Position numbers and translations under genes: made by a program
Origin: Thermococcus sp. Bubb.Bath
GTDB taxonomy: Archaea; Methanobacteriota_B; Thermococci; Thermococcales; Thermococcaceae
Direction of reading: 5' to 3'
Assembly: GCF_012027595.1 (NCBI RefSeq)
Contig: NZ_SNUR01000001.1
Span: 434,001-498,000 of the forward strand
DNA length: 64,000 nucleotides
Notes under the pieces: model-generated
Seen by the model: only the letters and a program-made list of their open reading frames with translations
Databases searched by the model: none
Told to the model about the DNA's origin: nothing
Shown here: in pieces, positions 48,757 to 57,618 of the stretch
Layout: the number at the start of each line of letters is the position of its first letter
Numbering within the stretch: position 1 is the stretch's first letter

Positions 48757-49527
48757 CTACAAAAGAATGCCTCGGATTTTTTCAAAATCCACCCTCGACG
48801 TCATGTCGATGTTTATCGGCGTTACGCTAACTTTTCTCTCCACTTTGAGGGCGTGAGCGTCGGTTCCCGGCTCAAACTTCTCCACGAGCCTCCCCACAAT
48901 CCAGTAGTAGGGATTGCCCTTGGGGTCTATCCTCTCCTCGACGGTGGGGTTGTAGCGCTTTCTGGCGAGCCTCGTTATAGCGATGGGCGTTTGGGGCGTT
49001 GCATCGCTCGGCACGTTCACGTTGAGCATGTCCACCCCCTCCGGAAGGCCTTTTCTAAGGACGGCCTCCGCAATCCTCCGCAGGAAGATGGAAGAAACCC
49101 CAAAATCCACGCCCGAGCCGTCCCCGAGGGTCTTCTTCCACTCGACTTCAAGGCTCATCGCGATGCTGGGAATCCCATGGGTGGCTGCCTCTATTGCGGC
49201 AGAGGCAGTCCCTGAAACGGTTATCTCGGTGCTGAGGTTCTCACCGAGGTTTATCCCACTAACAGCCAAATCAAACTTCCCAAAGCGCGCTATAGCGAAG
49301 ATGACGCAGTCCGTCGGGGTGCCGTCTATCCCGTAGGCAACCCTTGCCTCCGGCACATCAACGCGCTTGGCCCTTATCGGCCTGTGGAGCGTCATGGCCC
49401 TCCCGCTCGCGCTCCTCTGAAAGAGTGGAGCAACGACGTAGACTTCCCCGGGCTTACTAAGCGCTTTAACCGCCGCTCTAATCCCGTTGGAGTAAATCCC
49501 GTCATCGTTGGTGAGGAGTATTCTCAT
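48757..49527 (-). CDS. surE: 5'-nucleotidase SurE
   Basis: A 256-residue metal-dependent phosphatase acting on nucleoside 5'- and 3'-monophosphates. It opens with the signature ILLTNDDGIYSNGI (Asp-Asp metal site), then PLFQRSASGRAMT with the conserved Ser, DGTPTDCV and VSGINLGENL. Length is typical. It overlaps nothing and sits next to a VapBC pair transcribed in the same direction. Confidence 0.93.
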   Translation of the reverse strand: MRILLTNDDGIYSNGIRAAVKALSKPGEVYVVAPLFQRSASGRAMTLHRPIRAKRVDVPEARVAYGIDGTPTDCVIFAIARFGKFDLAVSGINLGENLSTEITVSGTASAAIEAATHGIPSIAMSLEVEWKKTLGDGSGVDFGVSSIFLRRIAEAVLRKGLPEGVDMLNVNVPSDATPQTPIAITRLARKRYNPTVEERIDPKGNPYYWIVGRLVEKFEPGTDAHALKVERKVSVTPINIDMTSRVDFEKIRGILL

Positions 49528-49529
49528 TT

Positions 49530-49946
49530 TTAATCCCTCACAACCCTGACTTCAAGCTTCTCAAAGTCTCCGTCAAAGGTATAAACCTCGTAGATACCAG
49601 CTTCCTTCATCTTCACATAAGCCAGGGCGTCGTTTATTCCGAGACTCTTTTCCTCTGCCACAAGGGTTGCTTTCAGATAATCAGAGGTCGACACGTTCAG
49701 TACTTTGATGTTCTCCGCAGTCAGTATGCCCATCAGTATCTCAACTGCTTTTTTCTTTCCGGCCATGCTCTCGATTACGTTGGCCACCTCACTGAGGTGA
49801 ACGACCGTGGTAACGACCTTTTCTCCTTCGCTGATTCTCCCGAGTATCCCCTTTGCACTCTCTTTGATGGCCCTGACGTTCTCCGATGGTTCCTTTCTGG
49901 GCCGGAGGAACGCGTATATGAAAACGTTGGCGTCTATGAACCTCAC
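49530..49946 (-). CDS. vapC: PIN-domain toxin VapC
   Basis: A 138-residue PIN-domain ribonuclease toxin. Conserved acids are in RFIDANVFIYAF (Asp5), VHLSEVANV (Glu), GINDALAYV (Asp) and YTFDGDFEKL (Asp). GTG at 49946 overlaps the VapB stop (GTGA). GTG at 49955 is an alternative start. Toxin-antitoxin pair with the gene upstream. Confidence 0.85.
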   Translation of the reverse strand: MRFIDANVFIYAFLRPRKEPSENVRAIKESAKGILGRISEGEKVVTTVVHLSEVANVIESMAGKKKAVEILMGILTAENIKVLNVSTSDYLKATLVAEEKSLGINDALAYVKMKEAGIYEVYTFDGDFEKLEVRVVRD

Positions 49947-50161
49947 TTCGACCACAGCTCCCTCTTAAGTTCCTCCCACTCATCCAGCTCTTCGACATCG
50001 ATGCTGTCAAAGAACTTAGTGAGATTAACCTTTTTCCTCGGCAGGAGTTCAATCCGGTCCCCAAGGTCAACTATGATTACCTCCTCCCCCATCTTCTCTC
50101 TCAGTTCCTTTGGGAGGAGAAGCCTCCCCTGAGAATCCAGCCGCTTCACCAGAACTTCCAT
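49943..50161 (-). CDS. vapB: AbrB-type antitoxin VapB
   Basis: A 72-residue protein with an N-terminal looped-hinge AbrB domain (LVKRLDSQGRLLLPKELREKM) and a C-terminal acidic toxin-binding tail (DVEELDEWEEL). ATG at 50161 follows GGTGAGAAC; a long in-frame extension upstream has no support. A TATA (catatataaata) lies at 50188-50199 on the opposite side, where the minus-strand promoter is expected. Confidence 0.82.
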   Translation of the reverse strand: MEVLVKRLDSQGRLLLPKELREKMGEEVIIVDLGDRIELLPRKKVNLTKFFDSIDVEELDEWEELKRELWSK

Positions 50162-50258
50162 GTTCTCACCATTTTTCCGTTGGTTCACCATATATAAATA
50201 GGTTCCGCCATAGCTCACCTTTAAAAACCCTAACCCCCAGCGGGCTTCAGGTGAGAAA

Positions 50259-51233
50259 ATGACATACTGGACGAGCGAGGACAACGTTGCCGGAAAAACC
50301 GGAACGGCCCTTTTCATAATCCTGCCCACGATAGGCTGCTACCGTTTCCGCGTCGGTGAGCCGTGCTACATGTGCGCCTATCCAACAGCCGCGCCGAAGG
50401 TGAAGTGGAGCCAGGAGGCGATAGTGGACTACGTGAGGGATGCCCTCAAGAAAATCGAAGGTAAGAAGGGTCCCTTCGCGGTGAGGATGTTCACCTCGGG
50501 CTCATTCCTCGACAACGGCGAGCTCAAACCTGAAACAAGGAGGAAAATCTTCGGACTCCTCGCGGAGCTGGATGAAGTTGAGGAGATAGTAATAGAGAGC
50601 AGGAGCGAGCTGGTGAGATATGAAGCGGTTAAAGAGCTCGCCGAGATAGTCCCTGACAAGCACTTTGAGGTGGCCATCGGCCTTGAGACGGCGAGCGATG
50701 ATATAGCCGACGTCTCTATAAACAAAGGGAACACCTTCTCTGAATTTGTGAGGGCTGCAGAAATAACCCACAAAGTGGGCGCCAAGGTCAAGACTTACCT
50801 CCTCCTCAAGCCGATTTTCTTGAGCGAACGCGATGGCATTGAGGACGCCGAGGATAGCATAATCAAGGCTGAACCGTACACAGATACGTTCTCAATCAAC
50901 ATAACCGACATCCAGAAGGGGACACTCTACGAGAGGCTCTGGGAAAAGAGGGAATACCGGCCGCCGTGGCTCTGGAGTGCGGTTGAAGTCCTCATCTGGG
51001 CGAAGAGGAAGTTCCCCCACAAGAGAATCCTGAGCGATCCCGTCGGCGCTGGTTCGAGGAGGGGCCCTCACAACTGCCTCACCGACTACGACAGGTCCAT
51101 TGGAAGGGCAATAAAGAAGTTTTCAGCGACGCAGGACTTAAGTCACCTGGAGAACCTAAAACCTGAGTGTCGCGAACGCTGGAGCTACATAGTAGAAAAC
51201 GGCCTTCTTGACTGGCAGCTGATTACGTGGTGA
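50259..51233 (+). CDS. raSEA: Archaeosine biosynthesis radical SAM protein RaSEA
   Basis: A 324-residue radical S-adenosylmethionine enzyme that acts with ArcS to convert preQ0-derived lysine adduct at tRNA position 15 into archaeosine. Cys motif: IGCYRFRVGEPCYMCAYP, with GCY, PCYMC giving the [4Fe-4S] ligands near residues 27-40. Glu/Asn residues in VAIGLETASDD are typical. GTGAGAAA precedes the ATG. One of two 7-deazaguanine genes in the window (with queD at 60711). Confidence 0.85.
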   Translation: MTYWTSEDNVAGKTGTALFIILPTIGCYRFRVGEPCYMCAYPTAAPKVKWSQEAIVDYVRDALKKIEGKKGPFAVRMFTSGSFLDNGELKPETRRKIFGLLAELDEVEEIVIESRSELVRYEAVKELAEIVPDKHFEVAIGLETASDDIADVSINKGNTFSEFVRAAEITHKVGAKVKTYLLLKPIFLSERDGIEDAEDSIIKAEPYTDTFSINITDIQKGTLYERLWEKREYRPPWLWSAVEVLIWAKRKFPHKRILSDPVGAGSRRGPHNCLTDYDRSIGRAIKKFSATQDLSHLENLKPECRERWSYIVENGLLDWQLITW

Positions 51234-51413
51234 ATTTTTTCACAGATTTTTCGCTATTTCTTTGAGTACTCTTTTCAAGGGCAAAGTTTGCGAGCTGCTC
51301 TTTATAACCAAACGCCTTTAAGGCGCATCAGTACGCAACATGAGTCCCTTCCCAAGCAGTAGTCAGTCATAAAACTAGAACAGATTGGAGAGAAGACGCT
51401 CCAGTTGGCACAT
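51234..51413. other. Gene-free region after raSEA
   Basis: A T-rich terminator (ttttttcacagatttttcgc) follows raSEA. A short palindrome CGCCT-tta-AGGCG lies at 51313-51325 after a TATA-like tttataacc. No ORF or RNA family recognised. Confidence 0.4.
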
Positions 51414-51893
51414 CTAACACGCACCGTGGAATAATTGAGCATATACTACCCATATCACCACCAGTCCCGGTAGAAATCCCCCAAAGGCGAGGCTTGTCTT
51501 CTCCCCCATATTCTTTCCAAGGGCGATCCCACTACTCAAGGACACAAGCATGAGGAGAATGAGATTAATGGAGAAATCGGAAATAAAAACCGGTGCTATG
51601 ATCACGCTCAATAGTGAAAACAACATGGAAAGGCCAAGATTTCTAAGGGATAAATCCCGGTGAAAAATATACAAAGCTAAGAGTACGAGCGCGGGAAGAA
51701 GAACCAGAAGAACAAAAATTGGAGAGGGCAAATACTCCCTCCAGCAGACGTAGGGCCTTCCGGCGGGGCCGCCAGTCCAGTTCTCAAAATGAACTATTCT
51801 GCCTTTAATGTAGTATCCTCCATGATTTTTAAAGAGGGGTATTAATTCCCACACAAAAGCAAAAATAGGAATGATGATTCTTTGAAGTTTCAT
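51414..51893 (-). CDS. Small polytopic membrane protein
   Basis: A 159-residue protein with four or five hydrophobic helices and an extracellular loop containing FENWTGGPAGRPYVCWREYLP. ATG at 51893 follows AGAAGGTGAGCCGG. Composition is AT-richer than the flanking genes. Function unknown; probably expressed with the secreted lipoprotein-like gene upstream. Confidence 0.6.
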   Translation of the reverse strand: MKLQRIIIPIFAFVWELIPLFKNHGGYYIKGRIVHFENWTGGPAGRPYVCWREYLPSPIFVLLVLLPALVLLALYIFHRDLSLRNLGLSMLFSLLSVIIAPVFISDFSINLILLMLVSLSSGIALGKNMGEKTSLAFGGFLPGLVVIWVVYAQLFHGAC

Positions 51894-51908
51894 CCGGCTC
51901 ACCTTCTA

Positions 51909-52613
51909 TTAACCTCCAAAAGCGTTTATCATTTTTGAAATGTCCTCTCTGCTTCCCTTTGCCAGCAGGAGATAGATGTTACCCTCGTCCTCAAGTCCTA
52001 GTACAAGCAGGGCATTCTTATCCCCTTCAAAGATGGCCCCCTCCTGGAGCTTCCTAACCTGGGTGTACCCCGCTTCCTTAAGAGAGTCCGAGTATTCCTT
52101 CAGGTATTTCTCCGGGCTTTTCGGATACTTAAGGTGAAAGGCCTCGGCTATTTTGGACTCTTCAGGGGTTTTCCCATACTCAACTCTTGAGATTATAATG
52201 GATGTCTCCTTGGGATATACGTAGAGTGCCAGGTAAACCCTCCCCGAAAGGGTTACGTTCGAAGGGGAAGTTCCCGGCAGAACAAAACCTGTCCAGTTCT
52301 CTGAAAAGCCCTCCAGTGCCCTGAAGTAGCACTTCGGCCTTTTTTCAGTCCAGTTTAAGGGCCTGAAGTTGAAGAAGCCAGCTAATATATGCTCTGGACT
52401 GCCGTTTACAACTTCATCAATGGCTACTCCCTCAAACCGGGCCTTGGGAGGATAGCCGGGTCCAATTACGAGCGGAGGTTTAACACCGCTCGCATTCACG
52501 GGCACCTTGGAGAAGCATTCATCGTTTCTACTACCTATCTCAGCCGCGATGATACCACCGATCAAGATCAAGAAAAGAATTAAAAGGGAAAAATGATAAC
52601 TCTTTCTAGTCAT
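51909..52613 (-). CDS. Secreted protein, unknown function
   Basis: A 234-residue protein with an N-terminal signal anchor (FSLLILFLILIGGIIAAE) and an extracellular alpha/beta domain (LSGRVYLALYVYPKETSIIISRVEYG; KYLKEYSDSLKEAGYTQVRKL; GNIYLLLAKGSRED). No catalytic motif. It follows the cysteine-protease gene by 17 bases in the same direction and may be a partner or immunity protein. Confidence 0.6.
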   Translation of the reverse strand: MTRKSYHFSLLILFLILIGGIIAAEIGSRNDECFSKVPVNASGVKPPLVIGPGYPPKARFEGVAIDEVVNGSPEHILAGFFNFRPLNWTEKRPKCYFRALEGFSENWTGFVLPGTSPSNVTLSGRVYLALYVYPKETSIIISRVEYGKTPEESKIAEAFHLKYPKSPEKYLKEYSDSLKEAGYTQVRKLQEGAIFEGDKNALLVLGLEDEGNIYLLLAKGSREDISKMINAFGG

Positions 52614-52630
52614 TGTATTATCCCCCCGTA

Positions 52631-53827
52631 TTACTTCTCACGTATAAAGACAAACCATGCTTCCTCCCAATTTTTATCTGCTATGTAGTGATCTTCACTG
52701 TCCCAGGTGTCATGAATTTCCCAGTAAAATGCACCAGCATATCCAACATAACCAACTACAGTAACTGCATGATTCCCATAATCTTGGGAGCGATCTAATG
52801 CAGAGCTACCATTAATCATCAATAGTAAAAGGGGATAGTCATTGTTAATATCAGATATTGCATCATAGAATCCAATTGAACGACTTTCCAGCCAAGCATT
52901 ATAGTCATTTCTGACGAAGTTGTTGAGTGCTATCAAGTTTGAAACATGCTGGTACTCTTCATAGAGATCTTCTATACCAGGGGCTACATTGAAAATCTGA
53001 GTGCCTCCATTTTCATCTGTTTTCATAGTATGGTGAATAATATCAATCAAGGCCTCTCTGTTCCAGGGATCCTGGAGCTGGGGCTCATAGTAAGCTATCA
53101 CCATTGAAGCAGCTATCGGTGCACATCCATCCCACCAAGACCAAGGATCCCCGTTGGGACCTACGTTGTAGGGATATACAGTTGGGTAGCTTCCTGGATC
53201 TGTTGTAGTCCAAGTTGGTACATTTGGAATATGTTTCTCTACATAAGTATACATGGGGTGTATATCACCTTTTGTCTCTGCAGATGAGATGTACGGTTTG
53301 TGCCAAAACTCTAATTTGACGGCTTTTGGAACTGAAATTGATCTACCATGAATATTTAGAGTTTTTCCGTTTCCAAGTTCCACGCTGTAGCTTAATCCAC
53401 CATAATACAGCAACCTGTGCTGTTTTGTTGAAAATCCTTGAATTCTGGCTGAACCGAGTCTTCCCAGTCTTTTGCTTGGCGCTTCTCCCTTCCCAAACTC
53501 AAGAACGGGAGGCATGTACCTCTGTGCCGCTACGAGTATAAAGCCATCAGGTTTTCCCTTCACAAGCACAGTAAATTCATAGGCGCTCCTTGTCCCGTTT
53601 GGGAAGTAGTACATCACAGGCTGGGAAAGCTTTGCATCTTTCCAGTCCCTGAAATCCGGTATGTTTGCATACGCCCATTGTAAGTGCTTTTGAGCCACGA
53701 GCATTGCCTCATTGGGAGTTACAAAACTGGCTTCACTTTTTGCATAGGTTGTATTGGTAACTCCCACGAGCCCACTTAAAATTAAAACTATAATAAACAA
53801 CCCTACGTAGTTTCTTAATCGTGTCAC
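52631..53827 (-). CDS. Secreted papain-like (C39-type) cysteine protease
   Basis: A 398-residue protein with a signal peptide (VGLFIIVLILSGLVGV), a propeptide-like N-terminal domain (FVTPNEAMLVAQKHLQWAY) and a C-terminal papain-like catalytic domain. The Cys is in WWDGCAPIAASMVIAYY near residue 233, the His in GNHAVTVVGYVG near 352 and the third residue in HDTWDS near 372. This matches C39-like or streptopain-like families of extracellular proteases. AT-rich codon use suggests recent acquisition. Confidence 0.75.
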   Translation of the reverse strand: MTRLRNYVGLFIIVLILSGLVGVTNTTYAKSEASFVTPNEAMLVAQKHLQWAYANIPDFRDWKDAKLSQPVMYYFPNGTRSAYEFTVLVKGKPDGFILVAAQRYMPPVLEFGKGEAPSKRLGRLGSARIQGFSTKQHRLLYYGGLSYSVELGNGKTLNIHGRSISVPKAVKLEFWHKPYISSAETKGDIHPMYTYVEKHIPNVPTWTTTDPGSYPTVYPYNVGPNGDPWSWWDGCAPIAASMVIAYYEPQLQDPWNREALIDIIHHTMKTDENGGTQIFNVAPGIEDLYEEYQHVSNLIALNNFVRNDYNAWLESRSIGFYDAISDINNDYPLLLLMINGSSALDRSQDYGNHAVTVVGYVGYAGAFYWEIHDTWDSEDHYIADKNWEEAWFVFIREK

Positions 53828-54117
53828 TATAAATCACCTTAAGTAATAAAGCGTAAATGCTTATAAAATTTTCTATTTTCATGAACTTAGTAACCATCCG
53901 TGATGCTCCACGACCTAGAATATGGGAGGGCTAGCGGGATGTTAAACGTGGGTTGGATCTTTTTGTTGGGAGAATTGAATTCTGGCCCATTTCTTCCATC
54001 TTTTTCACAGGGTGTATAAACCCAATCACCACTTCTTTAATGGACATTAATGTCCACCCACGAAAGCTTTAAATGTTGACAAACGTAAAAAGGCTTAGCA
54101 AATCGCGGGTGATGATT
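53828..54117. promoter_or_regulatory. Intergenic promoter region of the 2-oxoacid oxidoreductase operon
   Basis: A perfect 16-base palindrome TGGACATT/AATGTCCA lies at 54041-54056, and the TATA (cgaaagctttaaatg) at 54061-54075. Transcription would start near 54097. A palindrome just upstream of the BRE is where archaeal activators bind. The rest of the region has no ORF. Confidence 0.55.
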
Positions 54118-54390
54118 ATGGCAGACGTCGAAAGCAAGACCACCGTTGAGAAGGAAGAATACCTCGTTATCGGCAAGGCAGAGGGAATAGTTGAGATCGA
54201 TATCGACACTTTTCTCTGCAAGGGGTGCGGAATCTGCGTTGAAATGTGCCCAAGGAAGGTCTTTGAATGGAGCGAAGAGCTCAGCGAAAAGGGTGTCCAC
54301 TACCCCGTCCCTGTCCACGCGGAGAAGTGTGTTAAGTGCAAGCTCTGTGAGCTGCTCTGCCCAGACTTTGCCATCTCGGTAAGGTGGTGA
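54118..54390 (+). CDS. korD: 2-oxoacid:ferredoxin oxidoreductase delta subunit
   Basis: A 90-residue ferredoxin-type subunit with two [4Fe-4S] motifs: CKGCGICVEMCPRKVF and CVKCKLCELLCPDFA. ATG at 54118 follows GGGTGATG; ATG at 54112 is inside that site. First gene of the operon, passing electrons from the catalytic subunits to ferredoxin. Confidence 0.88.
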   Translation: MADVESKTTVEKEEYLVIGKAEGIVEIDIDTFLCKGCGICVEMCPRKVFEWSEELSEKGVHYPVPVHAEKCVKCKLCELLCPDFAISVRW

Positions 54391-54393
54391 CGC

Positions 54394-55584
54394 ATGATAA
54401 TCCGCGGCGACGAGCCGGAGCAAGTTGCTCTCCTCAAAAAACTCTACAAGCCCGGCAACTACTTCATGCAGGGAAATGAGGCTTTATCCTACGGTGCGCT
54501 CTTCGCTGGCTGCCGTTTCTATGCTGGCTATCCAATAACCCCCTCAAGTGAAATAGCCGAGACGATGGCGAGGGAGCTTCCCAAGCTCGGCGGCTACTAC
54601 CTCCAGATGGAGGACGAGATAGGCAGCATAGCGGCGATGGTCGGCGCCTCATGGACCGGCTTCAAGGTCATGACTGCAACCTCCGGCCCTGGGTTTAGCC
54701 TCATGCAGGAGAACCTCGGCTATGCGGCAATGACTGAAACGCCCCTTGTTCTCGTCGATGTGCAGAGGAGCGGTCCATCAACCGGCCAGGCTACCAAGGG
54801 GGCTCAGGGAGACTTCTTCCAGGCCCGCTGGGGCACCCACGGCGACCATCCAATAATAGCGGTTTCACCGACGAGCGGTCAGGACGCCTTCTGGGAGGTA
54901 ATAAGGGCGTTCAACATAGCGGAGAAGCTCAGGAACCCGGTTGTCTTCCTCTTCGATGGGGTTCTGGCGCACACGAGGGAGCAGATAAGGATTCCCAACG
55001 TTGAGGAGGTGGAGATAGCCTACCGCAAGCTTCCGGCTAACGAGGAGGAGGCGAGGCTTCCCTTTGGAGACCCACACGGTGACGGCGTTCCACCAATGCC
55101 GCTCTTCGGCCACGGTTACTTCACACACGTTACTGGCTCGACACACAAGGAGAACGGTCTCCGCGATGTTTACACCCCTGAGGTTCACGACAGACTCGTG
55201 AGGAGACTTCACAGGAAGATAGAACAGAACAGGCACATTTACGAGAAGTACGAGGAGCACTTCACCGAGGATGCTGAAATCCTCGTGGTGAGCTGGGGCG
55301 TAACTGCTCGTCCAGCCCTTGGAGCGGTCCTCAAGGCGAGGGAAGAGGGAATAAAGGCAGGTCTCTTCGTGCCGAAGACAGTTCACCCGTTCCCCGGCGA
55401 GAGGATGAGGGAGCTCGGAAAGAATGTCAGAGCGGTTCTTGTAGCTGAGATGAACCTCGGACAGATGATAATCGAGGTCGAGCGCTACCTCAACGACGAC
55501 GTTCTGCTCAGGGGAGTGAACAGGATAGGCGGCGTTCCGCTCACCGTTGGGAAAATCCTGCGCGAGATAAGGGGTGTTGCCTGA
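54394..55584 (+). CDS. korA: 2-oxoacid:ferredoxin oxidoreductase alpha subunit (first set)
   Basis: A 396-residue alpha subunit of the KGOR/pyruvate oxidoreductase superfamily. Signatures: FYAGYPITPSSEIAE near residue 46, ATSGPGFSLMQENL near 92 and the C-terminal VLVAEMNLGQMIIEVE. It forms the catalytic core with the beta subunit, decarboxylating a 2-oxoacid with CoA to give acyl-CoA and reduced ferredoxin. In Thermococcales the homologous operon includes 2-oxoglutarate oxidoreductase; the exact substrate cannot be read here. Confidence 0.9.
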   Translation: MIIRGDEPEQVALLKKLYKPGNYFMQGNEALSYGALFAGCRFYAGYPITPSSEIAETMARELPKLGGYYLQMEDEIGSIAAMVGASWTGFKVMTATSGPGFSLMQENLGYAAMTETPLVLVDVQRSGPSTGQATKGAQGDFFQARWGTHGDHPIIAVSPTSGQDAFWEVIRAFNIAEKLRNPVVFLFDGVLAHTREQIRIPNVEEVEIAYRKLPANEEEARLPFGDPHGDGVPPMPLFGHGYFTHVTGSTHKENGLRDVYTPEVHDRLVRRLHRKIEQNRHIYEKYEEHFTEDAEILVVSWGVTARPALGAVLKAREEGIKAGLFVPKTVHPFPGERMRELGKNVRAVLVAEMNLGQMIIEVERYLNDDVLLRGVNRIGGVPLTVGKILREIRGVA

Positions 55585-56438
55585 TGGCGAAGGAAATCTA
55601 CTCCACTTATCCGATGATTAAGTACCTCAGGAAGGAGGCCCTTCCTACTGCCCTCTGTCCCGGCTGCGGCGGCGGAACGGTTCTCAACGCCTTTGCCAAC
55701 GCTGTTGACGGGCTTAAGATAGACCCAAAAGACCTGGTTGTCGTCAGCGGTATAGGCTGTTCCGCATGGATAGCCTCACCATACTTCCTTGCCGACACGC
55801 TCCACACGACCCACGGGAGGGCGATAGCCTTTGCCACCGGCGTTAAGGTCGGCCTTCCCGACAAGAAGGTCGTCGTCATAAGCGGGGACGGTGATCTGGC
55901 CAGTATAGGCGGGAACCACCTTCTCCACGCAGCCAGAAGGAACATCGACATAACCGTCATCCTTGTTAATAATATGATATACGGAATGACTGGCGGTCAG
56001 GTTGCTCCCACAACGCCGTTCGGAGCAAAGACTACTACAAGCCCATACAGGAACATCGAGCATCCGCTCCAGATTTCTGAGACGGTTGCTGCTGCTGGTG
56101 CCTCCTACGTAGCGAGATGGACTACGGCACATGTCTACCAGCTCATTGAGAGCATAAAGAAGGCCCTCCAGGTGAAGGGCTTCTCGCTCGTTGAAGTCGT
56201 CTCCCAGTGTCCAGTTCAGTTCGGAAGGAGGAACAGGATGAAAGAACCTGCAGAGATGCTCCGCTGGTTCCTCAAGAACTCGGTTCCAATAAACAAGGCG
56301 AAGAAGATGAAGCCGGAGGAGCTTGAGGGTAAGTTCGTCATCGGCGAGTTTGTGAACAGGGAGAGACCCGAGTTCGTTACCGAGCTCAACAAGCTCATAG
56401 ACGAGGTTCAGGAGCACTTCGGGCTTAAGGGTGAATGA
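55584..56438 (+). CDS. korB: 2-oxoacid:ferredoxin oxidoreductase beta subunit (first set)
   Basis: A 284-residue thiamine-pyrophosphate-binding subunit. Cys ligands of the nearby cluster are in LCPGCGGG and GIGCSAW; the TPP motif is GDGDLASIGGNHL, ending in NNMIYGMTGGQ. It overlaps korA by one base. The next gene of the set, gamma, is separated by the MNT/HEPN pair. Confidence 0.9.
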   Translation: MAKEIYSTYPMIKYLRKEALPTALCPGCGGGTVLNAFANAVDGLKIDPKDLVVVSGIGCSAWIASPYFLADTLHTTHGRAIAFATGVKVGLPDKKVVVISGDGDLASIGGNHLLHAARRNIDITVILVNNMIYGMTGGQVAPTTPFGAKTTTSPYRNIEHPLQISETVAAAGASYVARWTTAHVYQLIESIKKALQVKGFSLVEVVSQCPVQFGRRNRMKEPAEMLRWFLKNSVPINKAKKMKPEELEGKFVIGEFVNRERPEFVTELNKLIDEVQEHFGLKGE

Positions 56439-56439
56439 G

Positions 56440-56724
56440 ATGGAGTTCGAGCTCGTAGGCAGGAGAATACGGGAGGCATTTGGAGACAGGGTAGACGAGG
56501 TTATCATCTTCGGTTCGAGAGTTAGGGGAGACTACAGAGAGGACAGCGACCTTGACGTCCTCCTTATCCTTCGAGACGGAATAAGGCCAGAAGACTGGGG
56601 CGCCATAGGGAAGCTCAGCGCTGAGCTTACCCTTGAGCTCGGTGTTTCGGTCATGATAGTACCCCACACATCCAGAGAGGACAGCCTCTACACCACTGCG
56701 AAGACGGAGGGTGTGGCAGTATGA
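56440..56724 (+). CDS. mntA: Minimal nucleotidyltransferase (MNT) antitoxin-type protein
   Basis: A 94-residue minimal nucleotidyltransferase with FGSRVRGDYREDSDLDVLL near residue 24, the GSx10DxD catalytic pattern. ATG at 56440 follows AAGGGTGA at the end of korB. Paired with a HEPN protein, as in MntA-HepT toxin-antitoxin systems in which MNT modifies the HEPN toxin with AMP. It lies inside the oxidoreductase operon, between beta and gamma. Confidence 0.82.
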   Translation: MEFELVGRRIREAFGDRVDEVIIFGSRVRGDYREDSDLDVLLILRDGIRPEDWGAIGKLSAELTLELGVSVMIVPHTSREDSLYTTAKTEGVAV

Positions 56725-57116
56725 ACGCGGAAGAAGTGAAAGCACTGCTCAGAAAAGCCGAAGAGAGGCTCGCCGCTTCAAAGGAACTCTTTGAGAGCGG
56801 GCACTATGCATTCGCCATCTCAAGCGCATACTACGCAATGTTCTACTGTGCAAGGGCACTTCTCATCTCAAAGGGCATAACACCGAAGAGCCATGCGGGG
56901 GTTCACGCCCAGCTTGGAAAGGAGTGCGTGAAAACTGGCGAAATGCCCGCGAGACTCTACACGGGCTACTCCAAAGCCCTCAACATGCGTCACACGGCCG
57001 ATTACGACGCTTTCGTTGAGTATACCGGAAGGGATGCGAGGGAGATTTTGGAGTATGCTGAGGAGTTTTTGACTTTCACAAAATCTTATCTGGAGGGTAA
57101 GAACGATGCAGATTAG
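56721..57116 (+). CDS. HEPN-domain protein
   Basis: A 131-residue HEPN protein of the group partnered with MNT proteins: ALLRKAEERLAASKELFESG, then ISSAYYAMFYCARALLISKG, then the distal NMRHTADYDAF (Arg-His pair) and a C-terminal helix. It overlaps mntA by four bases and korC by 11, so translation is coupled to both. Confidence 0.82.
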   Translation: MNAEEVKALLRKAEERLAASKELFESGHYAFAISSAYYAMFYCARALLISKGITPKSHAGVHAQLGKECVKTGEMPARLYTGYSKALNMRHTADYDAFVEYTGRDAREILEYAEEFLTFTKSYLEGKNDAD

Positions 57117-57618
57117 ATTCGCTGGCATAGGCGGTCAGGGCGTCGTCCTGGCCGGGGTCATACTCGGTGAGGCCGCTGCCATCGAGGGCCTCAACGTGGT
57201 CCAGACCCAGGACTACAGCTCGGCCAGCAGGGGCGGCCACTCGATAGCGGACGTGATAATATCGAAGGAACCCATCTACGATGTGATAGTCACGAAGGCG
57301 GACGTCCTGGTAGCGTTGGCCCAGCTCGGCTACGACACTGTCAAGGATTCGCTAAGGAAGGATGGACTTCTTATCATAGAGACGGACCTTGTCAAGCCCG
57401 ATAGGGACTACATAGGCGCTCCCTTCACGAGGCTCGCCGAGGAGAGTACTGGTCTTGCACTAACCGTGAACATGGTGGCCCTCGGTTACCTCGTGGCAAA
57501 GACAGGCGTTGTAAAGAAGGAGAATGTTGAGGAAGCCATTAGAAGGCACGTTCCCAAGGGGACTGAGGAGATAAACCTCCGTGCCTTTAGGGTAGGTTTT
57601 GAGGAGGGATCAAAATGA
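57106..57618 (+). CDS. korC: 2-oxoacid:ferredoxin oxidoreductase gamma subunit (first set)
   Basis: A 170-residue gamma subunit: IRFAGIGGQGVVLAGVILGEAA at the start, the typical family opening (quoted residue run kept short), and QDYSSASRGGHS near residue 35. The ATG lies within the end of the HEPN gene and follows GGAGGGTAAGAACG. It completes the first delta-alpha-beta-gamma set. Confidence 0.88.
   Translation: MQIRFAGIGGQGVVLAGVILGEAAAIEGLNVVQTQDYSSASRGGHSIADVIISKEPIYDVIVTKADVLVALAQLGYDTVKDSLRKDGLLIIETDLVKPDRDYIGAPFTRLAEESTGLALTVNMVALGYLVAKTGVVKKENVEEAIRRHVPKGTEEINLRAFRVGFEEGSK

Noticed and set aside
48644-48856. A 70-codon plus-strand ORF next to surE
   Set aside because: Half of it overlaps the end of surE on the other strand, no ribosome site is visible and the sequence resembles no family; the first part may just be the region after surE.
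51313-51325. Short palindrome CGCCT-tta-AGGCG as an operator
   Set aside because: No gene starts close by on either strand, arms are only five bases, and the nearest TATA leads to no ORF.
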